A DNA stretch of 64,000 bases, taken from the NCBI GenBank assembly GCA_015521775.1, contig WANN01000019.1, positions 45,942-109,941 of the forward strand. Reading direction: 5' to 3'. Origin of the DNA: Thermoproteaceae archaeon (GTDB lineage: Archaea > Thermoproteota > Thermoprotei > Thermoproteales > Thermoproteaceae). This document shows positions 6,977 to 15,814 of this stretch, one piece after another. The position numbers and the translations under genes are program-made. The notes below the pieces were generated by a model. The model saw only the letters and a program-made list of their open reading frames with translations. It was not told the origin of the DNA and did not search any database. The stretch's first letter is position 1; the number at the start of each line of letters is the position of its first letter.

Positions 6977-9307
6977 ATGGGGCTTGAGTTTTGGCTCCTC
7001 GACATAACGTACACGGTTGTACGCGACTCGCCGGAGGTGGTCATGTACGGCATAACGAGGAGCGGTGAGAGGGTGACTGTGACAGACGGCTCGTTCAGGC
7101 CCTACTTCTACGTGTTGGGCGAGGTGGACCCATCGGCGGCTCAAAGGGCCCTCTCCAAGGCGGCCCCTATAGAGGGCGTCGAGGCGGTGGAGAGGAGGTA
7201 CTTCGGCCGTCCGACCCGCGCGCTCCGGGTAGTCGCAAGGCGGCCACCGGACGTCAGGGAGCTCAGGGAGGTTGCGAGGTCCCTTCCCGGGGCCGTGGAC
7301 GTGCTGGAGGCGGACATTAGGTTCTACATGAGGTACATGATCGACACCGGCGTGCTTCCCTCCGCCTGGAACATGGTCGAGGTGGACGAGGGGGGGAGGG
7401 CCAGGGCCCCTCCCACGCCCCTAGGCGATTATAGGATACCGCGCGACCTGAGGGTGATGGCGTTCGACATAGAGGTGTACAATCCCAGGGGGAGCCCGGA
7501 CCCCTCGCAGGACCCAATTGTGGCCATTGCCGTGGCCACCAACGCGGGGCACCGGGAGGTGTTCGCCGCGGACGGCAAGAGGGACAGAGACGCCATCAGG
7601 CGGTTCGTGGAGTTCGTGAAGTCCTTTGACCCTGACGTGGTGCTCGGCTACAACTCCAACGGCTTCGACTGGCCGTACCTCACCGAGAGGGCGCGGAAGC
7701 TCGGCGTGAGGCTGGACGTGTCGAGGTCCGGGACGCCCCCGGAGCAGAGCGTGTATGGCCACTGGTCCATAGTGGGTAGGGCCAACTTCGACGTGTTCAA
7801 CGTGGTGGACGAGATGCCGGAGATAAAGGTGAAGACCCTGGACAGGGTAGCCGAGTATTTCGGCGTCATGCGCAGGGATGAAAGGACCATGGTGCCCCCC
7901 CACAAGATACATGAGTACTGGGACGACCCCTCTAGGCGCGAGGTCCTGATAAGGTACGCTATGGACGACGCGGTCTCCACGCTCCTCCTGGGGGAAAAGA
8001 TGCTGCCGTTCGCGGTCCAGCTCTCGGCCGTCACGGGGCTCCCCCTGGACCAGGTCTTCGCGGCGAGCGTCGGCGCGAGGGTCGAGTGGCTGCTCATGAG
8101 GTACGCATACGCGTTGGGCGAGCTTGCCCCCAACCGCGAGGAGAGGCCCTACGAGTCGTACAAGGGCGCCATGGTGCTGGAGCCCAGGCCCGGCATACAC
8201 CTCAACGTGGCGGTCCTCGACTTCACGAGCATGTACCCCAACCTCATGATAAAGTACAACATTTCGCCGGACACGTACCTCGAGCCTTGGGAGGACGCAG
8301 AGGACGCCCACGTGGCCCCAGAGGTCGGCCACAGGTTCAGGAAGACGCCGCAGGGCTTCTTTCCCCGGGTGCTCACATCGCTGATAGAGCTCCGTAGGGA
8401 GGCCAGGGAGGCGCTGAGGTCCCTCGACCCCCACGGCACGGAGTACCTGCTGCTGGACGAGCGCCAACGCGCGCTCAAGCTGATGGCCAACGCCATGTAC
8501 GGGTACTCCGGGTGGATAGGCGCACGCTGGTACAAGCGGGAGGTTGCGGAGACCGTGACCGCCTACGCCCGCAGGACCATGACCGACGTGATAAGGTTCG
8601 CCCAGTCCATTGGGCTGGAGGTGATATACGGCGACACGGACAGCCTCTTCGTACGCAACGTGCCCGATAAGGTGGATTCCCTCGTGAGATACGTGGAGGA
8701 GAGCCACGGCATAGAGATAAAGCTTGAGAAGATCTATAGGAGGGTGCTCTTCACAGAGGCCAAGAAGAGGTACGCTGGGCTCCTCGAGGACGGGAGGATA
8801 GACATTGTGGGGTTCGAGGTCGTTAGGGGGGACTGGTGCGAGCTGGCCAAGGAGGTCCAGCTCAGGGTGATAGAAATAATACTGGGCTCCGACAGCCCCA
8901 GCGAGGCGGCGGAGAAGGTGGCCAGGTACGTGAAGGATGTTATAGACGGCCTCAAGAAGGGGCGCATCCAGCTTGACGACCTGATAATATGGAAGACCCT
9001 CGACAAGGACCCGCGCGAGTACAGGGTGCTCACGCCCCACCTACACGCCGCTAACCTGCTGAGGAGGGCCGGCTACAGGGTTGGCCGGGGCACCATGGTC
9101 GGGTACGTCATAGTGAAGGGGGGCGAAAAGGTGACGTACAGGGCAAAGCCGTACATACTTGTGCAGAGCCTCGACGAGGTCGACGTGGACTACTACGTGG
9201 AGAGGCAGATAGTCCCCGCTGCCCTGAGGATAGCAGCCATAATAGGGGTAACAGAGGCGGACCTCAAGGGCCCGGGAACCCGTAGGAGCCTCCTCGACTA
9301 CCTCTAG
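6977..9307 (+). CDS. polB: Family-B DNA polymerase (replicative type, with 3'-5' exonuclease)
   Basis: A 776-residue protein, standard for a crenarchaeal PolB. The N-terminal third carries the exonuclease (FDIEVY, Exo I, near residue 162; the VLGYNSNGFDWPYL block, Exo II; YAMDDAVST, Exo III). The polymerase motifs follow: DFTSMYPN (motif A, about 414), KLMANAMYGYSGW (motif B) and YGDTDSLF (motif C, about 550), so all catalytic aspartates are present. It copies the chromosome or fills gaps together with PCNA. An in-frame GTG lies two codons upstream, but the TATA box favours ATG 6977. Its stop codon overlaps the primase stop by 4 bases, tail to tail. Confidence 0.97.
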   Translation: MGLEFWLLDITYTVVRDSPEVVMYGITRSGERVTVTDGSFRPYFYVLGEVDPSAAQRALSKAAPIEGVEAVERRYFGRPTRALRVVARRPPDVRELREVARSLPGAVDVLEADIRFYMRYMIDTGVLPSAWNMVEVDEGGRARAPPTPLGDYRIPRDLRVMAFDIEVYNPRGSPDPSQDPIVAIAVATNAGHREVFAADGKRDRDAIRRFVEFVKSFDPDVVLGYNSNGFDWPYLTERARKLGVRLDVSRSGTPPEQSVYGHWSIVGRANFDVFNVVDEMPEIKVKTLDRVAEYFGVMRRDERTMVPPHKIHEYWDDPSRREVLIRYAMDDAVSTLLLGEKMLPFAVQLSAVTGLPLDQVFAASVGARVEWLLMRYAYALGELAPNREERPYESYKGAMVLEPRPGIHLNVAVLDFTSMYPNLMIKYNISPDTYLEPWEDAEDAHVAPEVGHRFRKTPQGFFPRVLTSLIELRREAREALRSLDPHGTEYLLLDERQRALKLMANAMYGYSGWIGARWYKREVAETVTAYARRTMTDVIRFAQSIGLEVIYGDTDSLFVRNVPDKVDSLVRYVEESHGIEIKLEKIYRRVLFTEAKKRYAGLLEDGRIDIVGFEVVRGDWCELAKEVQLRVIEIILGSDSPSEAAEKVARYVKDVIDGLKKGRIQLDDLIIWKTLDKDPREYRVLTPHLHAANLLRRAGYRVGRGTMVGYVIVKGGEKVTYRAKPYILVQSLDEVDVDYYVERQIVPAALRIAAIIGVTEADLKGPGTRRSLLDYL

Positions 9308-10509
9308 CCGTGGGCCACCTGCTCGAACGTGGCTATTTCCAGGTCCTCGGGCAGCTTGGTCAGCGGGCCCACACGCGCGGCGATTATCTTCTTTATCCCC
9401 TTACCGGCGGACAGCTCAACTATCCTCTGGGTCACTATGCCGTCCATCAGTATGGCGTGCGCCCTCTCAATCTTCTGCAACATGTCCGGGAGGTCGCGGA
9501 CGGGTACCCTTGCCATTTCTCTCCACTCCTCATCGTAGAGGACTGCCTCGAGGGTCCCCCTGAGCTCGTCGATAGATTTGGCCACCTCTGCGGGCACCGA
9601 CGCTGATTGGGGGGTCTGCACCTCGACCACCACGCCCTCCTCGTGCCTAGTCTCGGCGGCCTCCTTGGAATCCCTCTTTTGCTGGGCCAGGTACTCGTTG
9701 ACGGAAACCTTGTTCTTGAGGGCCTTGTTTATTTCCTTGCCCGTAAGCTGCTCGACCTCCTTGCCCGGCGGGGCCTTCGCGATATAGTCCACGTGGGCGA
9801 CCTTCAACAGCTCGCTCAGCACCATTTCCCCTCCCCTGTCGCCGTCCACGAAGGCTATGGTGGTCTTCCTCTTGCTTAGCTCGATCACGGTCTTAGGTAC
9901 GCCCTTGCTTATACCCTCAAGCGCTATCACGTTGCGGAACCCGTGCTTCACCAGGTTCACCACGTCGGCCCTCCCCTCAACGATTATCACGGTGTCGGCC
10001 TTGTCCACCTCGGGGCCCGCCGGAAGCCTCTCAGGCCCGTACTCGATAATCTCCTTTTCGGCCACCTCCTCCTTGAGCTGCTCCAGTATTTCCTTGGTGT
10101 CGGGGAGGACCTCCTGCTCTATCAGCTTGACCAGTTGACGTGCCCTCTCCAACACGCGCTTCCTCTTCTCCTCCCTAAGGTCCCTGATCTCGAGCACCGA
10201 AAGCTTAGCAGGGTACGGGCCAACCCTCTCAACGGCCTCCAGCATGGCCGCCACAAGCGCCGTCTCGTAGCGGTCCAGGTTCGAGGGCACGTATATCTTG
10301 GCGATGGTCCTCTCGTCCTTCTTGACTATATCAACCTCTATCCTGCCTATCCTCCCAGTGAGCTGCAGGTCCCTTAGGTCCATCTCCCTCCCAAGTATGC
10401 CCTCTGTTTGGCTGAAGAGCGCGCCGACTATGTCAGACCTGTCGGCGTTCCCCCCAATCTCTATCTGCGCCACTATCATGTACTTGGCGGCCAGCGTTAT
10501 GGCTCCCAT
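9304..10509 (-). CDS. dnaG: DnaG-type primase-like Toprim protein
   Basis: A 401-residue archaeal DnaG homologue. After an N-terminal domain typical of the archaeal family (KYMIVAQIEIGGNADRSDIV) comes a Toprim domain with TVIIVEGRADVVNL near residue 172 and AFVDGDRGGE near 216, the metal-binding acidic motifs. No zinc-binding domain is present, as expected for archaea. Archaeal DnaG can make short RNA primers and also associates with the exosome, so either role is possible. It faces polB and overlaps its stop by 4 bases. Confidence 0.95.
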   Translation of the reverse strand: MGAITLAAKYMIVAQIEIGGNADRSDIVGALFSQTEGILGREMDLRDLQLTGRIGRIEVDIVKKDERTIAKIYVPSNLDRYETALVAAMLEAVERVGPYPAKLSVLEIRDLREEKRKRVLERARQLVKLIEQEVLPDTKEILEQLKEEVAEKEIIEYGPERLPAGPEVDKADTVIIVEGRADVVNLVKHGFRNVIALEGISKGVPKTVIELSKRKTTIAFVDGDRGGEMVLSELLKVAHVDYIAKAPPGKEVEQLTGKEINKALKNKVSVNEYLAQQKRDSKEAAETRHEEGVVVEVQTPQSASVPAEVAKSIDELRGTLEAVLYDEEWREMARVPVRDLPDMLQKIERAHAILMDGIVTQRIVELSAGKGIKKIIAARVGPLTKLPEDLEIATFEQVAHG

Positions 10510-10533
10510 GCGTCCAGTTGGCTTAAATATCTA

Positions 10534-11043
10534 TTAAGTTTTATCCGTAAAGTTAGGGGTTTCCGGCTCCCCACAGAGGTCGCCGGCCGAGCGGCGGAGG
10601 GCGCCAACCACCCTACGCATGTCCTCCATGAGCGCCCCATCGTCGTAGCCTTCCAGGGGGAGCTCGTTGCACCACCTGGGTATCACGTGTATGTGCACGT
10701 GGTCCTCAAGGCCGGCGCCGGCGGCACGCCCCATGTTCACGCCTATGCTATAGTAATGGGGCCTGAGGACTGCGTCGACTGCCCGCAAGACGCATTGCAA
10801 CGTCCTGTAAAGGTCCACCGCCTCCTCTACGGACAGTTCCTCGATGTTGCCCACGTGGGCCCGGGGCGCGATCAGCACGTGGCCCCTCGTGTATGGGTAC
10901 CTGTTGGCTATCACGACGCTGTGGTCGGTGCTGTAGATGAGCATGTCCCTGTCCTCACCCACGGGGTCGCATATGAAGCAACGCCCTTTACCAGCCGACT
11001 CCAATATGTATCTATATCTCCAGGGAGCAAAAACTATTTTCAT
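10534..11043 (-). CDS. HIT-family nucleotide hydrolase or transferase
   Basis: A 169-residue protein with the histidine triad HVHIHVIPRW near residue 125. A CFIC pair near residue 23 probably belongs to a zinc site. The length suits the Ap4A-phosphorylase/Fhit-like subgroup, which cleaves dinucleoside polyphosphates or nucleotide phosphoramidates. ATG 11043 (MKIVFAPWRYRYI) matches the family N-terminus and has a TTTTTATT box about 25 nt upstream; an ATG eight codons earlier is less likely. A second HIT gene lies at 24464-24874. Confidence 0.88.
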   Translation of the reverse strand: MKIVFAPWRYRYILESAGKGRCFICDPVGEDRDMLIYSTDHSVVIANRYPYTRGHVLIAPRAHVGNIEELSVEEAVDLYRTLQCVLRAVDAVLRPHYYSIGVNMGRAAGAGLEDHVHIHVIPRWCNELPLEGYDDGALMEDMRRVVGALRRSAGDLCGEPETPNFTDKT

Positions 11044-11120
11044 AGTATTCGCCTCCCAGGGCGACAATAAAAAGGTTAGCTTCGGGACTAAGGTTTTTAT
11101 TGCCTCGAAACCGGCATACC

Positions 11121-11864
11121 GTGTTCACGAGGACGTATAGGACGCCAGTAACGCTGGTGCTGGGACGGGATGGGCAGTCTCTCGGCATATTGGTATTTGG
11201 CGATGCACAGCCCCGCCTGGAAAAGGTTGATATGTCTGCCGATTTGGCGGAGCTGTACATAAGCGGCAGCCACATATACGGCCATGCCGCAGTATCCTCG
11301 TTTGGGACGTCCACTGTGAAGGCGGCCGGCGTAAGGGGCAGCAGGGCCTACTTCCTAGGACCGGGCTCCGGGGCAAGGCTCGCGCCCCTGCCCAGCGTCG
11401 AGCCGACGGTGAGGGGCATCAAGGCCAGGGAGTTCGGCCAATGGGCGAACGCGTGGAACTCGGTGCTGTTCCTCGGAGAAATTGGGAGGGACGTGGTCAT
11501 AGTGGGCCCCACAAGGGCGGGGGAACTACTGCACCTCAACATCGGCGTCAGTAGGCCGGACACGCTCCGCATGTTAGAGAAGGCCCTGGGCCGCCTAAAC
11601 GCCATAGCCGGGAGACATGGGGGAGACGTAAGCGTCGGCTGTCCATGTCGCCTCGCCACCATGCCGGTGGAGCTCATGGCGCTGCTAGACTCAAGGTACA
11701 TAATGGTGAAACTCCACATAAACGACCTGTCCGAAAGGGCGCATGCCAGGGGCGTCGTGATACTCGGCGAAGGCGGAAAGGTCAGGTACAGGGCGGATAT
11801 CCATGGGGAGGAAGCCCTCGTAGATGCGCTTGACAAGGCCGAGGAAGCCCTGGCGCTACAATGA
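11121..11864 (+). CDS. Hypothetical protein coupled to a nucleotidyltransferase gene
   Basis: A 247-residue protein that I do not recognise. GTG 11121 lies 24 nt after a GTTTTTATTG box, which sets the start. There is no signal peptide or membrane helix. It contains two cysteines close together (SVGCPCRLA) that could bind a metal. Its stop overlaps the start of the sugar-nucleotidyltransferase by 4 bases (ATGA), so the two are translated from one message and may work together. Confidence 0.7.
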   Translation: MFTRTYRTPVTLVLGRDGQSLGILVFGDAQPRLEKVDMSADLAELYISGSHIYGHAAVSSFGTSTVKAAGVRGSRAYFLGPGSGARLAPLPSVEPTVRGIKAREFGQWANAWNSVLFLGEIGRDVVIVGPTRAGELLHLNIGVSRPDTLRMLEKALGRLNAIAGRHGGDVSVGCPCRLATMPVELMALLDSRYIMVKLHINDLSERAHARGVVILGEGGKVRYRADIHGEEALVDALDKAEEALALQ

Positions 11865-12946
11865 TGGCCATAATACTGGCCGGCGGCTTCGCCACGCGCC
11901 TCAGGCCGCTGAGCTACACCAGGCCCAAGGCCCTTTTCCCCGTGTTGGGCAGGCCCATACTAAGCTGGAACGTGGAGATGTTGCGGGCCGGGGGAGCGAG
12001 GAGCATAGTCGTGTCCACTAGGTACCTTTCGGGGCACGTTAAGCAGTATGTGGCTGCCCATTGGAGCGACGTGAACGTGCTAGAGGAGGAGCAGCCGTTA
12101 GGTGACGGCGGGCCCATATGGTACGTACATGAAAGGTTGGGTATAGGCGGCACGTTTTCGGTCGTCTATGGGGACGTGTACAGCGATGTGGACCTAAAGG
12201 ACGTGGTGTCGTTCCACGAGAAGAGGGGGGGAGTGGCCACCCTAGTGGTGACGCCGGTGGAGAGGGAGCTGCTGGGAAGGTACGGCGTGGTCTTCACGCA
12301 GGACGAGAGGATAACAGGGTTCGTGGAGAAACCCCATACATATCCCGGCAGCAACCTGGTCAACGCAGGCATCTACGTATTTGCCCGCGACATCGTGGAC
12401 CACTTTAGGCCTAGGAGCAATGGACAGGCCAGGATAAGCAGGGACGTGATACCGGAGCTGATCAAGCGGTACGACGTGTACGCATATGTCCACAGGGGGC
12501 TGTGGTTCGACATAGGGAGCCCCGAGGACTACATCAAGGCCAATTTCGCCGCGTTGCAGAGGTGGTGCAGCGAGCCCTGCATAGACGGCGATCCCGCCGA
12601 GGGAGAGGTCAGGGGCCCCGTATATATAGGCGCGGGGACACGGCTGGGGAGGGGGAGCGTGGTCGGGCCCAACACGGTCATCCTGGACGGCGTCAGGGTG
12701 GGCGAGGGGGCCCGCGTGGTCTCCTCGGTGGTCTTTCCAAGCGCCATCATAGGCGCGGGCTCGTACGTGAGGGGGGCCATCATCGGGGAGGGGGCCGCGC
12801 TCGGCCGCTGGTGCCGGGTCGAGGAGGGGGCCGTGATAGCGGACGGCGTCTACGTGGCCAACGAGGTCAGGGTGGGCAAGGGGGCCAGGATAGGGCCGTA
12901 CCGGGAGGTCTCTGAGGACGCCGCAGACGGCGCCACCCTGCTCTAG
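11861..12946 (+). CDS. NDP-sugar pyrophosphorylase (nucleotidyltransferase with left-handed beta-helix tail)
   Basis: A 361-residue protein. The N-terminal nucleotidyltransferase domain starts with AIILAGGFATRLRPLSYTRPK, the activated-sugar pyrophosphorylase signature, and contains GDVYSDVDL (metal-binding aspartate) and GFVEKPHTYP. From about residue 250 the chain consists of hexapeptide repeats (GAGTRLGRGSVVGPNTVI), the LbH domain. The enzyme joins a sugar 1-phosphate to an NTP; GTP/mannose-1-P or UTP/dTTP/glucose-1-P cannot be separated from sequence. Translationally coupled to the upstream unknown gene. Confidence 0.9.
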   Translation: MMAIILAGGFATRLRPLSYTRPKALFPVLGRPILSWNVEMLRAGGARSIVVSTRYLSGHVKQYVAAHWSDVNVLEEEQPLGDGGPIWYVHERLGIGGTFSVVYGDVYSDVDLKDVVSFHEKRGGVATLVVTPVERELLGRYGVVFTQDERITGFVEKPHTYPGSNLVNAGIYVFARDIVDHFRPRSNGQARISRDVIPELIKRYDVYAYVHRGLWFDIGSPEDYIKANFAALQRWCSEPCIDGDPAEGEVRGPVYIGAGTRLGRGSVVGPNTVILDGVRVGEGARVVSSVVFPSAIIGAGSYVRGAIIGEGAALGRWCRVEEGAVIADGVYVANEVRVGKGARIGPYREVSEDAADGATLL

Positions 12947-12949
12947 GCC

Positions 12950-13249
12950 CTACCCATGTCCAGGGGAGGCGGGCCTCTGCGCGCGCCTTTTGGCCTCTAT
13001 CTCCTCCATCCTCTTCCTGTTAAGTGACAGGTGAAAGGCGAGCTCCCGTATGTTGTACCTAGCTGCTATTTCCTCGCCCCTTTCCAGGAACTTCCTCGCC
13101 GCTTTGAGGTCCCCCCGCGCCACGAGTTCCTGCAGGGTATAAACAATGCACTCCACAAGCCTCTCCTTGAACTCAAGCGCCTTGTACGTGTTCCCCTCCC
13201 TCTCCATCTTCAGCATGAGGTCCTCCCACTTGCCGCACGGTCTGGGCAT
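12950..13249 (-). CDS. Small hypothetical protein
   Basis: A 99-residue, mostly helical and charged protein without recognised motifs. The long upstream frame is not coding. ATG 13249 (MPRPCGKWEDLMLKM) has a CTTATTTAAGG-type box 23 nt before it. It runs tail to tail with the nucleotidyltransferase, 3 bases apart. Confidence 0.65.
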   Translation of the reverse strand: MPRPCGKWEDLMLKMEREGNTYKALEFKERLVECIVYTLQELVARGDLKAARKFLERGEEIAARYNIRELAFHLSLNRKRMEEIEAKRRAQRPASPGHG

Positions 13250-13494
13250 AGGGTAGGGGCTTGACCGCTTATTTAAGGTTGACGCTGGGCGACGGGACGG
13301 AAGGATGCAGCGAGGACCGACCCAAGCGGGCATGGCCCCATCGCCACCTCTTCGCGGTGCGGGAAACGGGGGTCGACGGCTGTGGGGCTTCTCCGGTTCC
13401 CCATTCGCCGTCCCTGCCTCTCCACGCGTAAAATGCTGAGGGGAGCACGGCAAGGGCGGGGAGAATATATAAAAGGGGCCTCTTGTGAACCCCC

Positions 13495-13800
13495 ATGCAC
13501 AGGGATCAGGTCGTTGGGGCTCTCCTGATCCTAGTCGCCGTTGTGGGGATAGTGATATACACGTGGCTCATATTCTTCTCGGCGTGGTCCCTCCTGGTAC
13601 TGCAGCTCACGGCGTTTATAGCCGTGGCGGTGGTCCTGGGAATCATAGGGTGGGTGGGGTACGCACTGGCGACGACCCCGCCCCCGAAGCCCATAGAGGA
13701 GATTGAGAAGGAGGTTCAGAAGGCCCTCGAGGAGATAGAGAAGCAGGTGTCCTCTGAGGAGCAGCCTAGCGGTGAGCAGCGCCGGGAGGGCTCAACTTAG
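13495..13800 (+). CDS. Small membrane protein with acidic tail
   Basis: A 101-residue protein with two transmembrane helices (about residues 7-29 and 35-59), then a proline-rich hinge (TTPPPKP) and a charged helical tail (EEIEKEVQKALEEIEKQV) likely to form a coiled coil in the cytoplasm. The preceding ATATATAAAAGG box is 18-30 nt upstream. No function can be assigned. Its last 35 bases overlap the end of the convergent gene. Confidence 0.7.
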   Translation: MHRDQVVGALLILVAVVGIVIYTWLIFFSAWSLLVLQLTAFIAVAVVLGIIGWVGYALATTPPPKPIEEIEKEVQKALEEIEKQVSSEEQPSGEQRREGST

Positions 13801-14077
13801 CCGCGGTTCCATACGCCACAACCACCACCTTGACTCCCCTGCGCAGTATCCTGTGGTAGGACACGTCGATCTTCAGGTCGTAGACCACGTCTGCGCCAAT
13901 GGCGTCCGCGTTGTCGTCAAGCCTTTCAAGCGCAGCGTCGATTAGGGCCTCAAGCTCCTCTTCCTCGACGTCGGGCGCGTCCAACTCGATCGTGGCGCTT
14001 GCTACCCCATACGTCACGCCGAGCACGCTAAGGGAAGCTTCGGGGGGCCTCCCGCTGTGGATCACTACCCTGCCCAT
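13766..14077 (-). CDS. YbjQ-like (UPF0145-type) protein
   Basis: A 103-residue protein. The block ERLDDNADAIGADVVYDLKI followed by a C-terminal KVVVVAYGTAAKL resembles the YbjQ/heavy-metal-binding family, in which a GA(N/D)AV turn and a terminal GTAV strand are conserved. The function of that family is not settled. CGTTTTAACA lies 23 nt before ATG 14077, supporting the start. The 3' end overlaps the membrane-protein gene by 35 bases. Confidence 0.6.
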   Translation of the reverse strand: MGRVVIHSGRPPEASLSVLGVTYGVASATIELDAPDVEEEELEALIDAALERLDDNADAIGADVVYDLKIDVSYHRILRRGVKVVVVAYGTAAKLSPPGAAHR

Positions 14078-14157
14078 GTACCGTGGGACCGGCGGCGTTT
14101 TAACATTTACTTAGTTCGGGAGGAAAAGCATTAATATATGGAGTTACAGCCGTACAC

Positions 14158-14346
14158 ATGCCTGAGGGAATCAAGATGAAGGTCTTGGAATTCTTGCAGC
14201 GCAACAAGGGGAACGAGTACGCTGTTGAGGACATAGCCGAGGCCCTAAAAGTGGAGAAGGTGTCGGTCCTTAAGGCCCAGCTGACGAGACTGATCAAGGA
14301 GGGGAAGGTGGAGAAGACGCCTGAGGGAAAGTACAGGGCCAAGTAG
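14158..14346 (+). CDS. Small winged-helix DNA-binding protein
   Basis: A 62-residue protein that is essentially one winged helix-turn-helix: IKMKVLEFLQRN, then the recognition region YAVEDIAEALKVEKVSVLKAQL and the wing EGKVEKTPEGKYRAK. ATTAATATATGG lies 24 nt upstream of ATG 14158. It probably acts as a chromatin-like or gene-specific regulator; the target is unknown. Confidence 0.75.
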   Translation: MPEGIKMKVLEFLQRNKGNEYAVEDIAEALKVEKVSVLKAQLTRLIKEGKVEKTPEGKYRAK

Positions 14347-14434
14347 GCGGCTTTTGGCAGGGCAAGCGCCGCGGCTGCTATCGGACACACGGGCCACACC
14401 ATAAATACTTATATTTTCGCTTTGGCTCCCCTCT

Positions 14435-15286
14435 GTGTTAGGTCTGCCCAGCACCGTGGACGAGGCGATGGCCCTTGTGAGGACCGAGCTGGACTTGGTC
14501 GGCAGGGACGTCGAGCTCCCCGAGCTGAGGCGTGCCGTGAGACACTACATAGAGAACCACGGCAAACTGGTGAGGCCTATGATGGCGTTGTTGACCGCGT
14601 ACGTCATCAAAGAGGACCTCCCCCTCAAAAGGGAGCTCGTGTACGGCGCCACATCTATAGAGCTCATGCACATAGTGTCGCTGTTGCAGGACGACATAGT
14701 GGACGGACACATGTATAGGCGTGGGCAGCTCACCCCGCGCATGAGCCATGGGGACAAGCTGGCCATGCTGGCCAGCGACTTCCTAATAGCGGAGGCAGTG
14801 AGGTACTCGGCGCTGACGCACAGTCTCGACGTGGTGCTCTTCCTCAGCGACGTAGCGAGGAAGCTTGCGCTGGGGGAGGCCATGGACGTGACGCGCGTGG
14901 AGGACGAGGAGTGGTACATGAAGGCCATAGAGCTTAAGACTGCGTCGCTTATAGAGGCGTCCGTGGTGCTCCCCACGTTCTTCGTCGACGTGGATGCCGG
15001 AACAGTCGGCTGGCTTAGGAAGCTGGGCCAGTCGCTGGGCAAGCTGTACCAGTTGAGGGACGACTATAGCGACGCGCTGGGGGCCCCCGAAGGTCACGAT
15101 CTGACCGAGGGAGAGCTTAGGTCCAGCAAGTGGGCGCTCAGGGCCGAACGGGCCGCGGTGCTCGCCGTGGCCACCGACATCGAGGAGGCCCTTGGCGCGC
15201 TGTACACGGCGTTTGGCGAGAGGGCGGGACACCTGCGCGACCTTTGTAACGTACTACTTAGGGATATACCGAATTTGTCTGTTTAA
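14435..15286 (+). CDS. Trans-prenyl diphosphate synthase (geranylgeranyl type)
   Basis: A 283-residue polyprenyl synthetase. It contains GKLVRPMM, the first aspartate-rich motif LLQDDIVDGH near residue 89, and the second one LRDDYSD near 208. It condenses isopentenyl diphosphate with allylic diphosphates to make the C20 or longer chains of archaeal membrane lipids. The start is GTG 14435, placed 27 nt after an ATACTTATATT box. It is a little shorter than many orthologues (about 300-330) but keeps all catalytic motifs. Confidence 0.9.
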   Translation: MLGLPSTVDEAMALVRTELDLVGRDVELPELRRAVRHYIENHGKLVRPMMALLTAYVIKEDLPLKRELVYGATSIELMHIVSLLQDDIVDGHMYRRGQLTPRMSHGDKLAMLASDFLIAEAVRYSALTHSLDVVLFLSDVARKLALGEAMDVTRVEDEEWYMKAIELKTASLIEASVVLPTFFVDVDAGTVGWLRKLGQSLGKLYQLRDDYSDALGAPEGHDLTEGELRSSKWALRAERAAVLAVATDIEEALGALYTAFGERAGHLRDLCNVLLRDIPNLSV

Positions 15287-15313
15287 CCTATTTATCTCCG
15301 CGCGCCGCAGTAC

Positions 15314-15814
15314 ATGGAGGGCCACTTCCCAGAAGAGCTCTACAGGAACCTCTTCAGGGCCCCCGACAAGGAAGGGTCAATAGTGTCCGTCCGCGTCCAC
15401 AGGTCTGTGAAGGACATCCTTGCAGAGATGGCCCGTAGAGAGGGGCTGGAGGGGGTGTCGGAGCTGGTCCGCTACCTCATAGCCGGCTACATACTAGGCC
15501 ATTACAAGATCGCCAAACCAGAGCCCAAGATGTTGGTGAGCCCCATTTACCTCACGATTAGCGTTGAGAGGGGCAGGAAGGGCGCCGTGAGCGAGGAGAA
15601 GGCTGAGGAGGTGGGCATGGTGATTAAGGAGGCCACGCGCTTCCTGGCCAACGTGAAGAGAGGCGAAGTGATAGTGAGGGGCAACGACTACGCAAGGCGC
15701 CTGTACAGGAGGGTGGGCAAGGCCATTAGGATGGCCAGGGAGCTAGGCCTCGAGGACCAGTACATGGAGCTGCTGAGGATAAAGGCCCAGCTCTCAAGCC
15801 TGGTCGAGCTGTAG
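15314..15814 (+). CDS. Hypothetical protein with ribbon-helix-helix-like N-terminus
   Basis: A 166-residue protein. Residues 22-57 (SIVSVRVHRSVKDILAEMAR then GVSELVRYLIAGYI) resemble a ribbon-helix-helix DNA-binding fold. The rest is helical and charged without known motifs. A CTATTTAT box lies about 24 nt before ATG 15314. It could be a transcriptional regulator; no target is evident. Its 3' end overlaps the convergent rhodanese gene by 21 bases. Confidence 0.65.
   Translation: MEGHFPEELYRNLFRAPDKEGSIVSVRVHRSVKDILAEMARREGLEGVSELVRYLIAGYILGHYKIAKPEPKMLVSPIYLTISVERGRKGAVSEEKAEEVGMVIKEATRFLANVKRGEVIVRGNDYARRLYRRVGKAIRMARELGLEDQYMELLRIKAQLSSLVEL

Noticed and set aside
7421..9040. 539-codon open frame antisense to polB
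   Set aside because: Shadow of a GC-rich gene; composition rich in H, R, G, P, with no motif, and polB on the other strand is certain.
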